Of a stretch of 64,000 nucleotides of DNA, positions 1 to 7,284 are shown in pieces (positions within the stretch are counted from its first letter, which is position 1; every line of letters begins with the position of its first letter). Origin of the DNA: Asaia bogorensis. GTDB lineage: Bacteria > Pseudomonadota > Alphaproteobacteria > Reyranellales > Reyranellaceae. The stretch is taken from NCBI GenBank assembly GCA_945889625.1, contig CAMDCE010000018.1, forward strand, positions 16,951 through 80,950, written 5' to 3'. The notes beneath the pieces were generated by a model. It did not search any database and was not told the origin of the DNA. It saw nothing but the letters and a program-made list of their open reading frames with translations. The translations under genes were made by a program, and so were the position numbers.

Positions 1-169
1 CGAGCAGCGCCTCGCGCACTGGCACACGTGACACGCCCAGTTCGACCGAGAGCTTGTCCTCGACCAGGCGTTCGCCGGGCCGCAGCCTGCCATCGAGAAT
101 CTGGCCGCGGATCCGGTCGCTGACCGTTTTGCCCAAGGAAGCTCGGGGAGGGGAGGCGCGGTCGCTCAT
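1..169 (-). CDS. GntR-family transcriptional regulator (N-terminal part, cut by window edge)
   Basis: The visible 56 codons encode the start of a winged-helix domain. The segments KTVSDRIRGQILDGRLRPGE and VEDKLSVELGVSRVPVREAL are typical of the GntR family (FadR/FCD branch), in which the second forms the recognition helix. The ATG lies in an ATGA overlap with the TGA of the HbpS-like gene, so this is the last seen gene of a minus-strand operon starting at 2121. It probably regulates its own operon and the divergent Rieske gene, because two TGTATACA palindromes of the type bound by this branch lie in that promoter region. The effector domain lies outside the window, so the ligand class cannot be read. 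Confidence 0.85.
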   Translation of the reverse strand, partial: MSDRASPPRASLGKTVSDRIRGQILDGRLRPGERLVEDKLSVELGVSRVPVREALL

Positions 170-591
170 GTCTTCACCGTCGCCATGAAGGCCGCGATCC
201 CGGCCTCGCAGCAGGCGACGTCCTGCTCGCCGTTGCCGCCCGACGCCGCCACCGAGCCGACGCACTGGCCGTCGACGAAGATCGGGAAGCCGCCGACGAA
301 CACCGTGAAGCGGCCCTCGTGCTGGGTGAAGATGCCGAAGGCCTCCTCGCCGGGCTGGGCGTTCTTGTAGTTGTCCGTGCGCTTCCTGTGGCCCGCCGCG
401 GTGAAGGCCTTGTTCATGGCGATCTGCACGCTCGTGACCTTGCCGCCGTCGAGCCGCCGGAGCGCGATCGGGTAGCCGGCATTGTCGGCGACGCAAAGGA
501 CCTCCGGGATGCCGAGTTCCTCTGCCTTCTCTTGCGCCGCGTCGAGGATCAGGTGCGCCTCGTCCAGCGTCAGGGTCTTGTAGCTCAGCAT
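166..591 (-). CDS. GlcG/HbpS family protein (possible haem- or cofactor-binding)
   Basis: This 141-residue protein has the GlcG/HbpS (DUF336) layout. An N-terminal helix (LDEAHLILDAAQEKAEELG) is followed by a beta-sheet core with VADNAGYPIALRRLDG and a C-terminal SVAASGGNGEQDVACCEAG segment. Family members include the haem-binding HbpS of Streptomyces and GlcG-type proteins of catabolic operons, which are mostly of unknown role. No signal peptide is seen, so it is probably cytosolic. Its start overlaps the stop of the upstream oxidase-like gene (TGATG) and its stop overlaps the GntR start, so translation is coupled. A carrier or stabiliser role for a haem-like or other cofactor used by the neighbouring oxidase-like proteins is inference. 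Confidence 0.8.
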   Translation of the reverse strand: MLSYKTLTLDEAHLILDAAQEKAEELGIPEVLCVADNAGYPIALRRLDGGKVTSVQIAMNKAFTAAGHRKRTDNYKNAQPGEEAFGIFTQHEGRFTVFVGGFPIFVDGQCVGSVAASGGNGEQDVACCEAGIAAFMATVKT

Positions 592-1322
592 CAGGCGGCC
601 AGACTCGCGGCCTTCGGCCGCTCCACGAGCGTGCGGTAAAGCCCGTCGACATAGAGGCGGCGCATCATCGCCGCCTCCTTGACGAGGTGCACGCAGGTGG
701 CGCGTTGCGCGTCGGTCGTGGCGTATTTCTCGACGATCTCGTAGCCTTTCTCGCCGTGGTCGACGTCGGCCACGATGTGCAGGCTGAAGTAGGTCAATTC
801 ATCCTCGGCGAAGCCGTACTTCTCGATCAGAGGCGGCATGGTCTTGCGGTAGATGCCCGGCACCTGGCTTTCGAGACCGATCAGCAGGCCGGGCAGCGCC
901 TCGATGAAGGGCTTGCGCGACTGAACGGTGCACCAGCTCCGCAGGCCGATCAGCTCGGGCAGCAATTCTCCCTTGACCTCGGCGTCCAGAACCTCGGCGC
1001 GCGGCATGCCGCAGACCTCGGCGAACTCCAGCAGAAGCTCGGTGTGGCGCACGGGCGCGAAGTCGCCCGAACCGATCAGGCCCTCTTCCTCGGCGACATT
1101 CTCGAGAAGGAACTGCTGTACTTCCTGGTGCGGGCAGTTGGCGTAGACCGCGGCCACCCATTCGGAGAAGTGGCGGACGAAGTGATACTGCTGCTTGACC
1201 CATTTGCCAAAAATGCGTCGATCGAGCTTGCCCGAAGCCCAGGCATCGCTCCATGGATGCTGGGCCGAATGGCGCTGTGCGACGGCTTCCTCGAGAGCTT
1301 GACGGAACGCGCTCTTGGCCAT
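591..1322 (-). CDS. Haem-oxygenase-fold (TenA/PqqC-like) putative diiron oxidase, copy B
   Basis: This 243-residue all-helical protein is of the TENA/THI-4/PqqC class. Potential metal ligands are visible: Glu78-Glu80 with His93 (EEEG...RHTELL), Glu151 in GLESQVPGIY, and an H-x3-D-x2-H motif at His182, Asp186 and His189 (HIVADVDH). The last motif is the helix signature of haem-oxygenase-like diiron oxidases such as SznF, UndA and CADD. The metal content and reaction are therefore predicted, not shown. The ATG at 1322 is preceded by a GAGGAAA ribosome site. The gene is a tandem paralogue of 1387-2121 and both begin MAKSAFRQALEEA. It could instead be a cofactor-binding TenA-like protein without oxidase activity. 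Confidence 0.8.
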   Translation of the reverse strand: MAKSAFRQALEEAVAQRHSAQHPWSDAWASGKLDRRIFGKWVKQQYHFVRHFSEWVAAVYANCPHQEVQQFLLENVAEEEGLIGSGDFAPVRHTELLLEFAEVCGMPRAEVLDAEVKGELLPELIGLRSWCTVQSRKPFIEALPGLLIGLESQVPGIYRKTMPPLIEKYGFAEDELTYFSLHIVADVDHGEKGYEIVEKYATTDAQRATCVHLVKEAAMMRRLYVDGLYRTLVERPKAASLAA

Positions 1323-1386
1323 GGCGGGTTTCCTCGGATACAGGACGACTGCAACTCGTGCAGGACAAGTGTCGCGCGGCCGCGTA

Positions 1387-2121
1387 TCAGGCGGCGAGCT
1401 TCTTCTCGGCCTGCGGTTGGGCCAGGAACTTGCGATAGACGCCGTCGAGATAGAGGCGGCGCATCATGGTCGCTTCCTTGACGGTGCGCACGCAGGCGGC
1501 GCGCAGCTCGTCGGTGTCGGCGTACTTCTCGACGATCTCGAAGCCTCGCTCGCCGTGCTCGACGTCGGCCACGATATGGATCGAGAAGAAGGTGACCTCG
1601 TCCTCGCTGAAGCCGTACTTCTCCAGGAGCGGCGGCGTGGTCTTGCTGTAGATGCGCGGCACCTGGCTCTCCAGCCCGATCAGCAGGCCGGACAACGCCT
1701 CGACGAAGGGCTTGCGCGACTGCACCGTGCACCAGCTTTGCAGGCCGAGCGTCTCGGGCAGGAGCTCGCCCTTGATTTGCGCGCCCAGCACTTCGTCGCG
1801 CTTCATGCCACAGACTTCGCCGAACTCCAGCAGCAGGTCCGAATGACGGACCGGCGTCGCGCCGCCCATGCCGACCAGGCCTTCCTCTTCGGTGACGTTC
1901 TCCAGCAGGAAGTGCTGCACCTCCTGGTGCGGGCAGTTGGCGTAGACCACGGCCACCCATTCGGCGAAGTGGCTGACATAGTGATAGTGCTGCTTCACCC
2001 ACTCGCCGAGCAGGCGGCGGTCGAGCTTGCCGGAGGTCCAAGCCTCGCTCCACGGATGCACGGCCGAATGACGCTGCTCGATGGCTTCCTCGAGAGCCTG
2101 ACGGAACGCACTCTTTGCCAT
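1387..2121 (-). CDS. Haem-oxygenase-fold (TenA/PqqC-like) putative diiron oxidase, copy A
   Basis: This is the first gene of the minus-strand operon and encodes 244 residues. I place the start at 2121 because a strong GGAGGAGG ribosome site sits seven bases upstream. An in-frame ATG at 2163 would put the operator inside the coding region. It keeps the same ligand set as its downstream paralogue: EEEG near residue 80 followed by RHSDLL, the central LESQVPRIY glutamate, and HIVADVEH (H-x3-D-x2-H). The two copies are closely similar along their whole length, which suggests a local tandem duplication. They may form a heterodimer, since family members are usually homodimers. The substrate is unknown. 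Confidence 0.82.
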   Translation of the reverse strand: MAKSAFRQALEEAIEQRHSAVHPWSEAWTSGKLDRRLLGEWVKQHYHYVSHFAEWVAVVYANCPHQEVQHFLLENVTEEEGLVGMGGATPVRHSDLLLEFGEVCGMKRDEVLGAQIKGELLPETLGLQSWCTVQSRKPFVEALSGLLIGLESQVPRIYSKTTPPLLEKYGFSEDEVTFFSIHIVADVEHGERGFEIVEKYADTDELRAACVRTVKEATMMRRLYLDGVYRKFLAQPQAEKKLAA

Positions 2122-2152
2122 GCGAGCCTCCTCCGGGCGGTTGGATGTATCA

Positions 2153-2164
2153 ATTGTATACAAT
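2153..2164. promoter_or_regulatory. Probable GntR operator 1, perfect 12-base palindrome
   Basis: ATTGTATACAAT is a perfect palindrome 31 bases upstream of the oxidase-like operon start. It fits the T-x-G-T...A-C-x-A spacing of FadR/FCD-type GntR sites. A second TGTATACA lies at 2230-2237. Confidence 0.65.
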
Positions 2165-2228
2165 GCTTCAGAGTGCCGTCAAACGGTGGGTCAAGAACGT
2201 AGGGTTTATGGCATCCGCTATTATTGCA

Positions 2229-2240
2229 CTGTATACAAAG
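2229..2240. promoter_or_regulatory. Probable GntR operator 2
   Basis: CTGTATACAAAG contains the palindrome TGTATACA and ends five bases before the ATG of the Rieske gene. Its centre is 75 bases from that of operator 1, about seven helical turns. Binding here would block expression of the Rieske gene, and looping with operator 1 is possible. Confidence 0.6.
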
Positions 2241-2244
2241 CAGC

Positions 2245-3054
2245 ATGAAATCCGGGGACTACAGTCAGGGCAACGCTTTTCAGGTCGAAAAACGCACGAT
2301 TTTCTCAAGCGAATGGCTGCCGGTCTGTGTCGAGCCGCAGATCGCCAAGCCGGGTGACTTTCTTGCAGTGACCGTAGGCGGCTGGGGCGTCGTGGCGGTG
2401 CGCGACCAGGGCGGGGTGGCGCGGGTCCTGCGCAACGCCTGCCGGCACCAGAACATGCCGGTGGTCGGCACCGCCTCTGGGCATTGCGAGAGCTTCCGCT
2501 GCCGCTTCCACGGCTGGACCTACGATCTCACGGGCAAGTTCCTGAGCGCGCCGCCGCCGGTCGCGCCGGCCGATCCGCACTCGCCCGACGTCAATTTGCC
2601 GTCGCTCGCCGTCGGCATCGATGCCGGCATCGTGTTCGTCAACCTCGGCACGCCGGCCGCCCTGCCGAAACTCGGGACCTTGCCGGCCTATGGCGGCACG
2701 ATCGCCACCGACATCGACTGCAACTGGAAGGTCTGCGTCGAGCATCTGCTGGCCGGCCGGCCCGAGCATTCCGCCGACTTCGTCTGGCATTGGCCGCTGC
2801 TGGGCATCCACCGCGCCGGCCCGGTGGCGATCGTCGAGCAGGTCGTGCCGCATACTTTTTTGCGCACCCGGCTATTTACCCATGTCTTCGGCGGACCGGC
2901 CGACGATCACCGGCAGTCGGACCGCACGATCAAGCATGTCTGCGAACGCCTGCAGGCCGATCGCAACGCCGGCACGCTCGCGACCGATGACGAGTCGCTG
3001 CTGGCGGCGTTCCATGGCCGCCTTGCCGCCGCCTACGCCCAGGGTCTTCATTGA
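2245..3054 (+). CDS. Rieske [2Fe-2S] protein with a reduced, divergent C-terminal domain
   Basis: The protein has 269 residues if it starts at MKSGDYSQ, directly after operator 2. An N-terminal Rieske domain is clear: CRH (C-x-H) near residue 70 and CRFHGW (C-x2-H) about 20 residues later supply the four cluster ligands. The part after NWKVCVEHLL corresponds to the beginning of a ring-hydroxylating oxygenase catalytic domain. It is only about 110 residues long, and I cannot find the usual two-His-one-Asp mononuclear iron site. It may therefore act as an electron-transfer protein, possibly for the divergent haem-oxygenase-fold proteins, rather than as an oxygenase. A truncated remnant is the alternative. 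Confidence 0.75.
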   Translation: MKSGDYSQGNAFQVEKRTIFSSEWLPVCVEPQIAKPGDFLAVTVGGWGVVAVRDQGGVARVLRNACRHQNMPVVGTASGHCESFRCRFHGWTYDLTGKFLSAPPPVAPADPHSPDVNLPSLAVGIDAGIVFVNLGTPAALPKLGTLPAYGGTIATDIDCNWKVCVEHLLAGRPEHSADFVWHWPLLGIHRAGPVAIVEQVVPHTFLRTRLFTHVFGGPADDHRQSDRTIKHVCERLQADRNAGTLATDDESLLAAFHGRLAAAYAQGLH

Positions 3055-3066
3055 CGGGACGGCAGC

Positions 3067-3621
3067 CTAGCCCGGCAGTTCGTGACCGCGGCCGATGTTG
3101 CGGATGATCTCGCTCAAATGCGGCTTGGCCTGCAGCAGGGCGCGGCGATAAGCATCGAGGCCGCGCAACAACGCGCCGTCGCGCGCCAGCAGTTCGTCGG
3201 CGAACTCGACCATGCGCGTGTTGGGCCAGCCGTGCTTGCGCAGTTCCAGGAGTTTCAGGAACGCCGCTTCCTCCTGGCCGGGCGCATGCTGGGCCATCAG
3301 GATCGCTGCTGCGGCGGTCGAGCGCGAGACGCCAGCATGGCAATGGACCAGCACGTGGCTCGTCGGAGCGGCATGCACGCGCTCGCCGAACTCGAGCATC
3401 TTGGCGATGTGCTGGGGCGTGCAGGCCTCGAAGCCGGGATATTCCGCCACTACGTCGTCGAAGCGGATCAGCTCGTGGTCGATCGCGGCAAAGCCGTCGA
3501 GCGCCGGCGGCCGTGGCTCGTAGGTGTCGATGATCGACAGCACGTGGCTCACACCCGCCGAGGCATGCTGGGCCAGTTCGGGGATGCCGCAGATCGTCAC
3601 TCTGTGGGAGGGCAGGGGCAT
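3067..3621 (-). CDS. Dual-specificity/tyrosine phosphatase-like protein
   Basis: This 184-residue protein carries the CX5R phosphatase loop HCHAGVSRS, with Cys94 as nucleophile and Arg100 as phosphate-binding residue. It also has an N-terminal beta-strand/loop region (VLSIIDTYEPRPP) like bacterial DSP-type enzymes. No signal peptide is seen. The substrate (protein tyrosine, phosphoinositide or nucleotide) cannot be told from sequence. The gene is convergent with the Rieske gene, 12 bases away, and lies 11 bases downstream of the TSUP permease gene on the same strand, so it is probably co-transcribed with it. Confidence 0.82.
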   Translation of the reverse strand: MPLPSHRVTICGIPELAQHASAGVSHVLSIIDTYEPRPPALDGFAAIDHELIRFDDVVAEYPGFEACTPQHIAKMLEFGERVHAAPTSHVLVHCHAGVSRSTAAAAILMAQHAPGQEEAAFLKLLELRKHGWPNTRMVEFADELLARDGALLRGLDAYRRALLQAKPHLSEIIRNIGRGHELPG

Positions 3622-3632
3622 GGACGAAGGTT

Positions 3633-4370
3633 CTACAGCAAGCCGCGCGCCATTTGCAGCCCGAGCGCCAGCATGCCGAAAAGAAAGACTTTGCGGAATA
3701 CCTCCGGGGAGATGCGCCGGCGCAGCTTCTGGCCGATCCAGACGCCGATGAAGGTCGGCGCCAGCGCGGCGACGCTGCCGACGGTGTTGTAAATCGTGAA
3801 GATGTTCTGGTGGATCAGGGCGACCGCGAGCGCGCTCATGATGAACACGAACATGATGCCCAGCCCTTGCACCAGCTCGTCGCGCGAGATCTGCAGCGAC
3901 TGCATGTAGGGCAGGAACGGCACGGCGGCCATGCCGGTGAGGCCGGCGACCGCGCCGCTCGCCAGCCCGATCAGCGGACTGGCCCACCATTCGGCGGCGC
4001 GCGGCATGATGGGGCGCCAGGCGAACAGCGCCATCGCGGCATAGAGCACGAGCAGGATGCCGAGCCAGCCCATCATGTCGGGGGTGCCGAGCTTGCCGAG
4101 CAGCAGCGCGGCGCCGATCACGCCCACCACCGAGGCGACGCCCATGACGCCGAAGCGGGCCAACAGCGGAAAGAACCGCCGGCCGTAGAACGCCTGGAAG
4201 GTATTGGTGAGCATCGTCGGCAGGGTGAGGATCGCCAGCGCGTCGCCGAGCGACACCGACAGTGTCATCAGTCCTATGGCGATCGGCGGCAGGCCGATGC
4301 CGAGCGTGCCTTTGGCGATGCCGGCAACGATGAAGGCGCCGGCCACTGCCAGCATCTGGACTTCAGTCAT
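3633..4370 (-). CDS. TSUP (TauE/SafE) family membrane permease
   Basis: This 245-residue integral membrane protein has about eight hydrophobic segments. It shows the TSUP internal duplication: an N-terminal FIVAGIAKGTLGIGLPPIA half and a second half with GLASGAVAGLTGMAAVPFLP. Family members export or import organosulfonates, sulfite or other small anions, and the substrate here is unknown. It lies just downstream of the two CoA-transferase-like genes, so it may move the acid they handle; that is inference from position only. Confidence 0.88.
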   Translation of the reverse strand: MTEVQMLAVAGAFIVAGIAKGTLGIGLPPIAIGLMTLSVSLGDALAILTLPTMLTNTFQAFYGRRFFPLLARFGVMGVASVVGVIGAALLLGKLGTPDMMGWLGILLVLYAAMALFAWRPIMPRAAEWWASPLIGLASGAVAGLTGMAAVPFLPYMQSLQISRDELVQGLGIMFVFIMSALAVALIHQNIFTIYNTVGSVAALAPTFIGVWIGQKLRRRISPEVFRKVFLFGMLALGLQMARGLL

Positions 4371-4379
4371 TGCGCTGGT

Positions 4380-5132
4380 TCAGGCGGCGTCGGGAAAGAC
4401 TTGGCGTACGAAACGCGGATAGGCCTCGCCGATCTGCCGCGCGATCGGCCCGCGGATGGCGGCAAGCGCCGCCGCATCGGGCAGGGCGGTGGCTGCCACA
4501 CTGGCTGCGCTGTCGAACTCGAAGCCAGTGTTGTCGCGCACCTCTTCGGTCGTGTGACCGGGATGGACGGTTTCCAGGACAAAGCGCCGGCGCGCCTTGT
4601 CGAAGGAGAACCAGCAGAGGTTGGTCAGCAGGCCGAGCGGGCCGCCCGGCCGGTAGACGCCGCCATTGCGCGGCCCGGGTGCGGAGATAAAATCGACCCG
4701 GGGCACCATGACGCGCTTGGTATGTTCCTCGCGGAACAGGATGACCCGCGGCACCACATAATAGAGATAGGCCGAGCCGAACGAGCCCGGCCAGCGCACG
4801 GCGGTCTGCGGATAGGCGCCGCCGGCGCCCACCAGGTTGATGTTGGCCTCGCCGTCGATCTGGCCGCCGCCCAGGAAGAAGGCATCGATGCGGCCTTGGG
4901 CTGCCATGTCGAACAGCTCGACGCCGCCCGAGGTCATCGAGTTGAGATGGCGGCTGCCCAGGATGGTAAGGAACAGACGCCGCGACGGCGTTTCTGCCGC
5001 CGCCCACTGGCGAGCCAGCAGCGCGCCGGCGCCGGGGATCGGCGAGGCGGCGCCGACGGCGATGCTGCGGCAGCCCGCCAACAGTCGGGCGATCGCATGG
5101 ATCAACAGCTCCTGACGCGAGACCTCGCTCAT
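4380..5132 (-). CDS. CoA-transferase family I, beta subunit-like (GctB/IpdB type)
   Basis: This 250-residue protein resembles the small subunit of glutaconate CoA-transferase and the ring-opening hydrolase IpdB. It has the IAVGAASPIPGAGALLARQ start and a later DAFFLGGGQIDGEANINLVG segment. In true transferases a catalytic Glu follows the strand after the first helix (ExG). Here that region reads LTILGSRHLN with no Glu, which is the IpdB-like situation. It starts 10 bases after the alpha-subunit gene and the pair must act together. A CoA-thioester hydrolase or C-C bond-cleaving enzyme is at least as likely as a transferase. Confidence 0.78.
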   Translation of the reverse strand: MSEVSRQELLIHAIARLLAGCRSIAVGAASPIPGAGALLARQWAAAETPSRRLFLTILGSRHLNSMTSGGVELFDMAAQGRIDAFFLGGGQIDGEANINLVGAGGAYPQTAVRWPGSFGSAYLYYVVPRVILFREEHTKRVMVPRVDFISAPGPRNGGVYRPGGPLGLLTNLCWFSFDKARRRFVLETVHPGHTTEEVRDNTGFEFDSAASVAATALPDAAALAAIRGPIARQIGEAYPRFVRQVFPDAA

Positions 5133-5142
5133 TCGACCGCCA

Positions 5143-5976
5143 CTACTCCGCGGCTTGCTGGCGGGCGTGTACGAATTCCTCGAGGTAGCGGCCAAAGCCG
5201 TCGGCGGTGCGCGCCAACTCGCCATAGCGGCGGAAATGCGCCTCATCGACGTCGTAGTAGTCGCCGAGGCTGAGCGGCCAGGCGCCGCGCACGGCAACGG
5301 CGGTCGCCTCGACATAGATGGCGGGGAGCGTGCCTGCTGCGGTTTCTTCCGAGGCGAACAGATCGACGTCGCGCACTTCCTCGACCGTGACCAGCGCGCC
5401 GTATTTGGACGCCTGCGCCATCTCCGCGTGGTCGCGGCGGCGGCCGATGAAGATGTTGCCATCGCGATCGGCATAGGGCGCGTGCAGCAGCGCGAAGTCG
5501 GGCCGGATCGCCGGCAGCAGGATGATCCGATCGTCCGGCGAGAACGGATTGTCGATCGTCTTCCAGTCCGGCCGGTGGGCAACGAGGTCGCTGCCCAAGA
5601 GGCCACGCAAAGGAATGAACGGGATGTCCTTGCGGCCGGCCTCGACCGCCGCATAGATCGCCGGGCAGGTGGCGTCCATGAGGTGGATGGCGCCACGCTT
5701 CAGCGCGTCGTGGAAGCGGTGGGGCGTGCCGTATTCGCCCAACGAGATCGCCGAGGTTTCGAGCGTGGCGACGCAGCCGGCGCCAATCAGCAGGTCGGCC
5801 TGCAGGCCGCTGGTCGGCACGCAAACGAGATGGAGGTCGCGGATGCCGCGGCGGATCAGGGCGCGGGTGAGTTCCATCGCCACACCGCCGCTGTCGACGC
5901 CGACCGCGATCTTGGCGCCGTTGGGCACTTTTGCGGCGAGCGCGTCGGCCGAGCCGAGCAGCCAGTCCTGGGACAT
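5143..5976 (-). CDS. CoA-transferase family I, alpha subunit-like (GctA/IpdA type)
   Basis: This 277-residue protein has a family I CoA-transferase alpha fold. It includes an early GAKIAVGVDSGGVAMELTRALIRRG motif and the LLHAPYADRDGNIFI strand found in GctA- and IpdA-type proteins. It precedes its beta partner with a 10-base gap. The upstream hydrolase gene is on the same strand, so 6990-3067 could be one transcription unit. The substrate acid or acyl-CoA is not predictable. The family includes glutaconate, 3-oxoadipate and steroid-ring CoA substrates. Confidence 0.8.
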   Translation of the reverse strand: MSQDWLLGSADALAAKVPNGAKIAVGVDSGGVAMELTRALIRRGIRDLHLVCVPTSGLQADLLIGAGCVATLETSAISLGEYGTPHRFHDALKRGAIHLMDATCPAIYAAVEAGRKDIPFIPLRGLLGSDLVAHRPDWKTIDNPFSPDDRIILLPAIRPDFALLHAPYADRDGNIFIGRRRDHAEMAQASKYGALVTVEEVRDVDLFASEETAAGTLPAIYVEATAVAVRGAWPLSLGDYYDVDEAHFRRYGELARTADGFGRYLEEFVHARQQAAE

Positions 5977-6012
5977 CCGTCCCTCCTGTTCTTCCTTTGC
6001 CGCATTCTGTGG

Positions 6013-6990
6013 CTAGGCCACGCGGGCGGCAAGCCGGTCGAATGCGGCCCAGAATTGCGCGCGGAGCGCATCGGTCTCCATCAGGATCTCGTGGCGGGCG
6101 CCGTCGACGACGACATGCTGGGCATTGCGAATCCGGGTGACGGTGGGGCCGTGCGACGCCCGATCGACGACGTGATCGTCGCTGGCGCTGACCACCAGGA
6201 CCGGCAGATCGATCCGTTCCAGAACGCCGGGGGAGGCGAGCCGATCGATGGAGCGCAGGGCCTGGCGCAGCCAGCCGATGGTCGGGCCGCCCAGCCTCAG
6301 GCGCGGGTCGGCCTTGAACCATTGGTCGGTAAAGCGATAGCGCCGTTCGTCGGTGGTGACGTCGTTGGTCGCAAAGTTCCGGTGCCTGGGATCGTACGGG
6401 CCAGTCGCCACCATGAATTCTTCATCGCGCAGGCCAAACGGGCTGGTGACGGCCAGCAGCGTGCGGATCAGAAACCCGCGGTAAAGCCCGGTCATGGGCG
6501 ACACGAAAATCGCCGCGGACAAGGGCCCGACGCCCCGCTCGGCGAGATAGCGCAGCACGATAGTGCCGCTGGTCGAGTGGCTGAGCGCCAGGATAGGCCG
6601 GGGAGCTGCGGGAGCCACGACCTTGTCCAGGAACAGCCCGAGGTCGGCAACATAGGTGGCGAAGTCGTCGATGTGGCCCTTGTCGTAGTCAGCCAGGGGC
6701 CGGTCGCTCAAGCCCTGGCCGCGCAGATCGACGGCGAAAACCGCATAGCCGCGGGCCAGAAGCTCCGGCACCACCTCGGTGCCGTACTTCTCGATGAATT
6801 CCGCACGCCCCTGCAGGACGACGACCGAGCCGCGCGGGGTTCCGCCCGGCGTTCCCGGGGCGTTCCAGCAGGCATAGCGCAAACGGGCGCCGACGCCCTG
6901 GAGGAAGCCAGACCGGTCGGCCGGCCGCCAGCCTGTCGCGAGGTCGGGAGGGACGCCGGCCGGGACGGCGGTTTGATCTTGGTCGCTCAT
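6013..6990 (-). CDS. Alpha/beta hydrolase, lysophospholipase (PldB)-like
   Basis: The protein has about 325 residues. The hydrolase core runs from SVVVLQGRAEFIEKY (oxyanion region) through FAVDLRGQGLSDRP to the nucleophile elbow LSHSTSG, in which the middle Ser is catalytic. SASDDHVVD and a late GARHEIL supply the acid and His. This order is that of the PldB/monoacylglycerol lipase group (Hydrolase_4). I chose ATG 6990; in-frame ATGs at 7008, 7017 and 7020 are possible and none has a strong ribosome site. The substrate is probably a lysolipid or other ester, not established. Confidence 0.83.
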   Translation of the reverse strand: MSDQDQTAVPAGVPPDLATGWRPADRSGFLQGVGARLRYACWNAPGTPGGTPRGSVVVLQGRAEFIEKYGTEVVPELLARGYAVFAVDLRGQGLSDRPLADYDKGHIDDFATYVADLGLFLDKVVAPAAPRPILALSHSTSGTIVLRYLAERGVGPLSAAIFVSPMTGLYRGFLIRTLLAVTSPFGLRDEEFMVATGPYDPRHRNFATNDVTTDERRYRFTDQWFKADPRLRLGGPTIGWLRQALRSIDRLASPGVLERIDLPVLVVSASDDHVVDRASHGPTVTRIRNAQHVVVDGARHEILMETDALRAQFWAAFDRLAARVA

Positions 6991-7284
6991 GCAGCGGGAA
7001 TTTGACATTTTGGCCATCATTGCGCGCGGACTCTTTACCGTCGTCGGGCGCGCAGGCTATAGATCGCGTCCGCCGCCTGATCGCCTGCGAAGGGTCGTAG
7101 ACGAGGAAATCTGGCGCAAGGAAGCCTCGAAGAGGTCAGCCGCACTGCGTGGTTATCGGCTCGTTAGGTTGAGCCGATCCGGCACGGTCCTTGCGTCGAC
7201 TGATAGTCGTCCGCAGGCGACTTGTGACCGCGATCCCGACCCGAGCATGGACCACCGGCGGCTTGTCGGAGCGATCGCACTTTC

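Noticed and set aside
6991..7284. A 294-base gap between divergent hydrolase and glucan synthase genes
   Set aside because: I looked for a small gene, RNA or operator and saw nothing that I can support.
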